From NCBI GenBank assembly GCA_021234155.1, contig JAJEKV010000002.1, forward strand, positions 33,867,123 to 33,931,122: DNA of 64,000 nt, written 5' to 3'. Both the position numbers and the translations under genes were made by a program. The notes beneath the pieces were generated by a model. The model was given only the letters and a program-made list of their open reading frames with translations, made no database searches and was not told where the DNA came from. This document shows, piece after piece, positions 58,768 through 64,000 of this stretch (the stretch's first letter is position 1; each line of letters starts with the position of its first letter). This DNA comes from Isoetes taiwanensis. Taxonomy: Eukaryota > Streptophyta > Lycopodiopsida > Isoetales > Isoetaceae.

Positions 58768-59064
58768 ATGGATTGGAAAGATCCCAGATTTACAGAGGAG
58801 CTGTTACAGTATGCGCTCATTACTTCAGCTCTGCTTGGCGTTATAGTGGGATATGCGGCTGGTTCCTTCAAGGTCATGTTTGTGGTTTATGGGTTCTGTG
58901 TTTTTGTAACTCTGATTATCATAGTGCCGGATTGGCAGTACTTTTGCCGCCATCCTAGAGAATGGATGACTCCAAGAACAGAAAACAGCGATAATGTGGA
59001 CCCCCACAGACTCAGACGAGAGGAAAGTCACGACTCTTCTGCAGATTATAAGAAAGAGACCTAA
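58768..59064 (+). CDS. SPCS1: Signal peptidase complex subunit 1 (SPC12 family)
   Basis: A single-exon frame of 98 residues starts at the ATG in CTAACATGGATTGG; an earlier in-frame GTG is not used in eukaryotes. The short N-terminus MDWKDPRFTEELLQ is followed by two membrane segments (about 15-35 and 39-58) separated by a tight turn (AAGSFKVM). PDWQYFCRHPREWMTP comes next, matching the P-W-x-x-x-x-x-x-P-x-x-W pattern that ends the second membrane segment in this family, then a charged tail. The length is typical of the ~90-100 residue family. The protein is a non-catalytic part of the endoplasmic-reticulum signal peptidase complex, which helps choose cleavage substrates. The gene appears intact. 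Confidence 0.92.
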   Translation: MDWKDPRFTEELLQYALITSALLGVIVGYAAGSFKVMFVVYGFCVFVTLIIIVPDWQYFCRHPREWMTPRTENSDNVDPHRLRREESHDSSADYKKET

Positions 59065-59207
59065 GTTTTTTGTATCTTCATTTGTATACCATGTCATTCT
59101 ACTTGTATTGCTGTTTTTTTAATTTGAAATTGCAAGATAACCTTCTTGTGTTGTGGCTATTTTTGTACTTCCAAATTGTAAATCTAGTTCATTTTAAAAT
59201 GAATGAA

Positions 59208-59246
59208 TGGGTTTATCCCTCGCAGGTTTGAATCCTGCTGTTCACG
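59208..59246 (+). pseudogene. 3' fragment of a tRNA-Ser gene
   Basis: TGGGTTTATCCCTCGCAGGT continues to TTGAATCCTGCTGTTCACG and matches the variable arm, T arm and acceptor end of the tRNA-Ser at 59699-59780 with two differences. The 5' half is missing, so no tRNA can form. It lies about 490 bp upstream of the intact gene in the same orientation. Confidence 0.88.
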
Positions 59247-59249
59247 TTC

Positions 59250-59698
59250 ATCTGCCCAAAAATGATGACTGCTTTGGAATTTTAAACCATGATATGTCAA
59301 CATAATGATGTTTTGCTGAACATCTGCAACTATTTTGATGCATCCTACCTTGCGCTCTTTGGTTGAAAACAAGCCAAAGAAACAATGTTTATGTTTTGGT
59401 TTGGAATATCAGTTTTGTTTAAAGTCTGCAACTATCTTACGCGTCCTGCTTTCCTTGTTGAAATGATATAATCTGTATAAGTATCTGGTTTAGAGTGCTG
59501 TTGAAATTAGAAATCAAACTCAAACTATATCTATTTCGAAACCTTGCCAGTCCACATTATGGCTGAGTATCCTTATTTTGAAACCTTGCCTGTCTCATCG
59601 TTATATCTCATCTCTATGAAAGCAAGCTGTAAAAGCTTAAAATCTCAACCACTGTATGCATAGTACAAATAAAATGATTGACAAGAAAAACATCATCA
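59250..59698. other. Spacer between the tRNA-Ser fragment and gene
   Basis: AT-rich sequence with repeated CTGCAACTAT and GAAACCTTGCC phrases (for example 59563-59590 and the preceding 40 bp), indicating small duplications. No gene. Confidence 0.4.
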
Positions 59699-59780
59699 GT
59701 CAACATGTCCGAGTGGTTAAGGAGACAGACTTGAAATCTGTTGGGTTTATCCCTCGCAGGTTCGAATCCTGCTGTTGACG
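59699..59780 (+). tRNA. tRNA-Ser(UGA)
   Basis: An 82-nt type II cloverleaf with acceptor GTCAACA paired with TGTTGAC, then discriminator G. The A box is in GTCCGAGTGGTTAAGGAG. The anticodon stem-loop is CAGACTTGAAATCTG with anticodon TGA. A long variable arm (TTGGGTTTATCCCTC) is typical of serine tRNAs. The T arm is GCAGGTTCGAATCCTGC with an intact B box. There is no intron. It reads UCA codons, with UCG/UCU possible by wobble. Confidence 0.97.
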
Positions 59781-59789
59781 CTAAGAAAC

Positions 59790-60880
59790 CTTTTTAGCTT
59801 TCGCAATTTCTTGTGTTTACATGGTTTACATGGGTCTCTCACGCTCGCGAATTATCGTTAAAAAAACGTTTTATAGTTTTGCAGTTCGGGGCCATTCTAG
59901 TGTTCATATGGGATCTCACATGCTCGCAAAGTTATCGTCTTGGCGGCTAGTATGATAATCTCTTTTGTTTGAACTCATTGTGCACGTTTAGTATGAAAAC
60001 GTGCACAACTTACTGGTCATTTAGCTTGACATGGTCACTATTATACCACTCATTTAGCTTGACATGATCACTATTATACCACAAGTGATTTAGCTTGCAT
60101 TATTGAGTATATAATGCTAGAGTGTAACTTTTTCAACTGTACCATAGTATTCTTTCTACGCACTCAAGTGGTTTGACATTTGAAGCATATTAGAAGGCAT
60201 GCCGCATCATGTGAGGTACATAAATGTGAAAGATGACACGTTCTTTCCTCAAGAGCATAGGAACTCAAGAAAGATTTGGTGTTTAATAATTACTAATGAT
60301 AATGATGGTGCCTAGCGTTGCCACTCTTTAGCATCTATTTGTTAGGGAATGGTAAAATAAAAGTTGTTATATGTATTTAAAATTTTGAAATCTTGTGATA
60401 TAGGGGAGGGTGCCCATATATGTTGCAGTTAGTCTTAGAACCTTTAGAACTCTAGATTCCTGCATCAATTTTGGACAAATGAGATATCATTAGAAAAAGG
60501 ACGAGCTCGTCAATCTGTCGCCAAAAAGAATATTAGATTTGGAGTTCCTGAGAAGAAGTTACGAGCCTTCAAAGTAGGGTAAGTTGCCTGCCCATCTTCC
60601 CGCACCAATTGCCCATCCGTTGCGCACCAAGTAGCCATCAATTCTTTTTTAGGATTCCTGAGGAGACTGCATGAAAAGAAAGCTCTTGAAGAGAGCTTTC
60701 AGATGCACCAATCCACGTGTCAATCTGACATTGGTGGAGAAAGTTACACACAGTTGAAGCGCGGGGTATGCTCAATACAGGGGGATAGGGCTGCGGGATC
60801 AGTGGGCAAAGGAGAAAGATCTAAGACTACATAAATGGGCCGACCCTTTAAGAGATTGAATAAAAAAATTCATAATAAGA
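59790..60880. other. Intergenic, small duplications
   Basis: A 33-bp tandem duplication lies at 60017-60082 (TCATTTAGCTTGACATG-TCACTATTATACCAC). Otherwise only short frames; no gene. Confidence 0.5.
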
Positions 60881-61072
60881 TGAAGAAGAAGAAGAAGAAG
60901 AGATTTTAACGTCACGCCACAAGGCAGCGTCCTATCGGACATGTGACACTTTACAACACACCCAGATGGGTCCTGCCCCCACCACTTTACATTACTGAAG
61001 TGGGTCCTTCCCCCACCAACTTTACATTGCATGGCCACTTTCACAACGAGGCGTTGAACCCGTGACCTTGGA
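60881..61072 (-). mobile_element. tRNA-derived SINE, (TTC)n tail
   Basis: The minus-strand reading has a B-box-like GGTCACGGGTTCAACGCC at about 61055-61072. A body with GCAATGTAAAG, GGTGGGGGCAGGACCCA and GTCACATGTCC follows. The end is GTGGCGTGACGTTAAAATCTC, split as GTGGCGTGACG and TTAAAATCTC, then (TTC)n at 60881-60901. The body matches the SINE at 48835-49058, but the head is more diverged and its A box is unclear. The CAATGTAAAG block occurs twice here, a small internal duplication. Confidence 0.75.
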
Positions 61073-61079
61073 TGAAGAA

Positions 61080-62229
61080 AGATGGTTGTAACCTGCCCAA
61101 CAATAGAAATGGTTGACCAAAGACATAGTTTAGGATAGCCTCACACAAAATGTATCTTGTGTAATGGCATGTAAAGATTTTTAATTGAAACATTGAACTT
61201 CTAAGGTATAGAGACACACATAATGTAATTGTGGCAGTTAGGTTAACTTGTATAATAGTCTTATATAACTGTTGGAATTTAACTCCTGGGCATAAACTAA
61301 ATTCGGCAGGAAGGCAAGTCGTAAGATTATTTATTATAACACATGAATGTAGACCTATAAATTTCAACAGATGCATGTAAACCTATGAATCCCAAACAAA
61401 TTGTTTCATAAGAACTTCATTGTAGGTCATTGTTTTCATTTCCCATTCTCAAACACTAGATTCATATGCATGCATCTTTTAAACTCTTTGCCCTCCGATA
61501 GTGGGCACTACTATAGTTCTTTAGCATCGCTATAGTTCTTTGGCATAACTGCTTAGTAATCAGCAAGCTCTAGCTCAATCTATGATTCAAAGGTTGTCAA
61601 AACTCCAAGCAAGACCAAAACTCTTATAAGTATACCATTTAAGCTGAATATTAGATAAGCTATATGTTAAGTTGTAAATTGGATGCACATAGCTCTAACA
61701 TTCACTTCCAAAAGCAAACGATTGCTTGATTAGCTAATTTTCTGAAAGAGGGAGGAAAAGTCTTCCCGAGCCCCAGGAAAGAGTAAGCAAAACGAAAGGT
61801 AATAGCAATATCAAACTTACTACATGATGGGTTAGGATATGTTGATAAAGATAGAGTGCTATGAGAATCAGCACAAGTTTGTCTAAGAAAATTAGCAACT
61901 TAGCATGTGAATGTTGAACCCAAAACATTGGTAATTAAAGGGTTCACATAATAAGAACATATAAGTTGTTAGACTTAGGAAGGAAAATTTTCTAGAAGAA
62001 TGGCATTGTCCTGGCAGGGCCAGACATCTAATGGCATAGTCTAACAAGGCTTATAAGTCTGAACCTCCCCTCTTTATTATCAAAGTAGTGTATATGTATG
62101 TGGCTGGGTTCTTAAGTTGTAACTGAATATGCGGAAGACTTAATTTAAGACTAAGTTTGAACACGGCATACCTGCTATTTTTGAACCTTTTTAAGATTAC
62201 ACTAGAAACCGTATTGTGTTTTGCCCATA
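61080..62229. other. Intergenic, no gene recognised
   Basis: AT-rich sequence with short minus-strand frames of hydrophobic composition (61041-61376, 61734-61928) and no known domain. Confidence 0.4.
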
Positions 62230-64000
62230 GTGTGACGTTCCCTGAATATATACGACACCCGGCCGTATACATACGGGGACTTTCCCCTCCCATGGCGACC
62301 ATCTCACCATGAGCAGGGCCCTCCGTCTATCCCAGGCCATCTATAGAAAGATGTCCGAGTGAAGGACACAGAGGGGTCATTCGCCCCACGCCTTCAATGG
62401 GACTCCTACGTCGCGGAAGCGTGAATACAATGTTAGCACACAGCATAAAATATATATATAAATAACCACTACGAGGGGTGGCACATCCATCCAAGTACCA
62501 ACGGCAAAGAATATGCATCAAATCCTAAGGAAAACACCCCAAACCCCAGGTTCTACCCCGGTTCAGACTCCTGTGAGGATAGGCGGCCATCACTCGGCCT
62601 CAAGAGATCGCCAGACAGAGGTATAACTTTGGCGTTATGGCATAGAACAATGGCTAGGGTTGTCCACTCCATCCGCCCTCACTGTGCACACTTTGCGGAT
62701 GGGTCGATTCACGCTATGGCTTTCGCTATAGCCTTCCGGAGACGCTACAGACTCAAGGTATCACCCTTTGAGCCTACTCTAGGGTTCATGGCGCCCGTCC
62801 AGATGAGGCAGGTCGGGGAAGCGTCCCTTCCGTGATCACAAGTGGTTCCATGGGTGAGCTAGAGAATACGTGCGCATCGGCGACCCCCTCGCATCCATCA
62901 CCCGACTTACTCACCCTAAATCTACTCAAAGTGCATGGGTGCCCCATACGGGTCACACCACTACACCAGTGTTAGACCCAGACCCATACCCCCTCTGCGT
63001 GACCGGCTATCGAGCCCTAGCCATCGTAGAAGTCTCGGGAGCCTTTTATGTTCATGCAAGACCCCACCCCCACTTCACCACTGCGTCCCCTCTCTCTCTG
63101 TGCTAAGCCATTCCATAGCATCTACGACCCTAAGTGGTCTCTTGTACAAAGTCGCATCTAATGGGAAATACAGGGATCAACCTAGGAGCATACTACTAAA
63201 CATGGCTCGGAGGTCTCTACCCCCCCTAATTCCCCCATTTCCGAGTAATACTATGCAAAGAACTATCAATCCATCCTTTAAGAGCAAAACCAGAATCAGA
63301 GATAAAGAGAACTCACCTTTGCAATCAAGGGTTAGTTCCTACAAGTAAAGCACAGAGAGAACAGAAGAAATAAACACTACTAGTGCCCAACAGGGGCGCT
63401 ATTCTAGAAATATCGAGCTACACTAACCACCCACCTGAGTTCCTGCTAGACCATCTTCCCTGGACTTGGCGCTCAGCTCTGGACACACAGGTAAAAGTGC
63501 TTAGCAAGGTGGGCGCTCAGCTGCTGCTCCTCTTGATCGATTTTGGGAGTCAATTAGGGATAGGGGTCAAGTTGATGGCCCAATTTGGAAGTCCCCGTGC
63601 TGGCCAATCGATTTAGGCCAGGTGGCGCCTTCCCAAAGCATTAATTAACCTAATTAATCCATTTAGACATTAATTCCCTAATCATCCACGCTTCTTGTCC
63701 GGCTTTGATTTATCCAGGATCCGGCCTTGTCAGCCACCTTAGCTCTAGCTTCGGCGTCTCTGGCACCATAAAACAGTTCGGTCCCCCACGGGGCCGGTGG
63801 ATCCACGGGCGCAACGCCGGGCCAGGTGGTTTATCGATCCCTCCCAACTCGGTTTCCCCCACCCGCCGTCGGCTCGGCTATATAGCTTGGCTTCGGTCCC
63901 CTTCTCTGTCATCTCTGGTCATCTCCATAGCCCAAGGGTGACACAACGTCTGGCAAAGCCTCCTCGGTAGGCAAGTTGGGGAGTTCCTTCTGGCCTCGCT
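62230..64000 (+). mobile_element. Possible start of a large LTR, running off the window
   Basis: At 62230 the composition changes sharply to GC-rich, beginning TGTGACGTTCCCTGAATATA, a start like that of many plant gypsy LTRs. A good TATA box occurs at about 63879 (GGCTATATAGCTTGG), followed by pyrimidine-rich sequence like a leader. Frames inside have no domains. No second LTR, primer site or target duplication is inside the window, so the call rests on composition and these two signals only. Confidence 0.35.

Noticed and set aside
62629-63348. GC-rich frames near the right edge
   Set aside because: Overlapping frames on one strand without domains or conserved motifs are better explained by composition of a possible LTR.

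Overview
This is a 64-kb piece of nuclear DNA from a land plant. The support is spliced plant-type genes, a plant α/β-hydrolase, an LEA-2 (NDR1/HIN1-like) membrane protein, a nuclear tRNA-Ser, chromovirus Ty3/gypsy sequence primed from initiator tRNA-Met, and CACTA, Mutator-like and PIF/Harbinger transposons. Two pogo/CENP-B-type transposase genes, a family group that is sparse in flowering plants, make a fern, lycophyte or bryophyte more likely than an angiosperm. That is inference; the species cannot be read from the window. The sequence is AT-rich, with GC-rich islands that coincide mostly with retroelements.

Convincing host genes are few. On the minus strand at 6987-8457 is a four-exon α/β-hydrolase. 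On the plus strand at 26206-26814 is an LEA-2 protein, and at 58768-59064 signal peptidase complex subunit 1. tRNA-Ser(UGA) lies at 59699-59780. Exon-like coding of unknown identity faces the hydrolase at 5728-6773.

Most of the rest is mobile DNA, and several element borders can be set exactly from target-site duplications (TSDs). (1) 21723-25227: a 5'-truncated poly(A) LINE (14-bp TSD), split by a 2.7-kb Mutator-like element (9-bp TSD). (2) 31678-42282: a 10.6-kb CACTA element (TSD TCA) holding a deleted PIF/Harbinger transposon and a LINE fragment that landed in a (CT)n tract. (3) About 42.8-54.8 kb: a pogo element split by a 9.1-kb Ty3/gypsy-derived insertion (TSD TTCAC). This insertion holds a very young non-autonomous LTR element (TSD AGCTG), a tRNA-derived SINE and a poly(A) retroposon, plus captured kinase and RING-H2 fragments. 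A hAT MITE (TSD ATGCTCAC) lies in the same pogo copy. (4) 18.4-20.8 kb: a second broken pogo gene.

Two observations stand out. First, the 9.1-kb gypsy-derived insertion has the order integrase-LTR-gag instead of LTR-gag-pol-LTR. Both of its ends are the 5' terminus of the LTR, facing each other, yet it has a clean 5-bp TSD. Second, several LINE copies and a tRNA-derived SINE share a 3' end close to GACGTTAAAA followed by pyrimidine-rich short tandem repeats, which suggests that the SINE borrows the LINE's machinery.

Coordinates come from reading the sequence directly. Family names rest on motif recognition, not on database searches.
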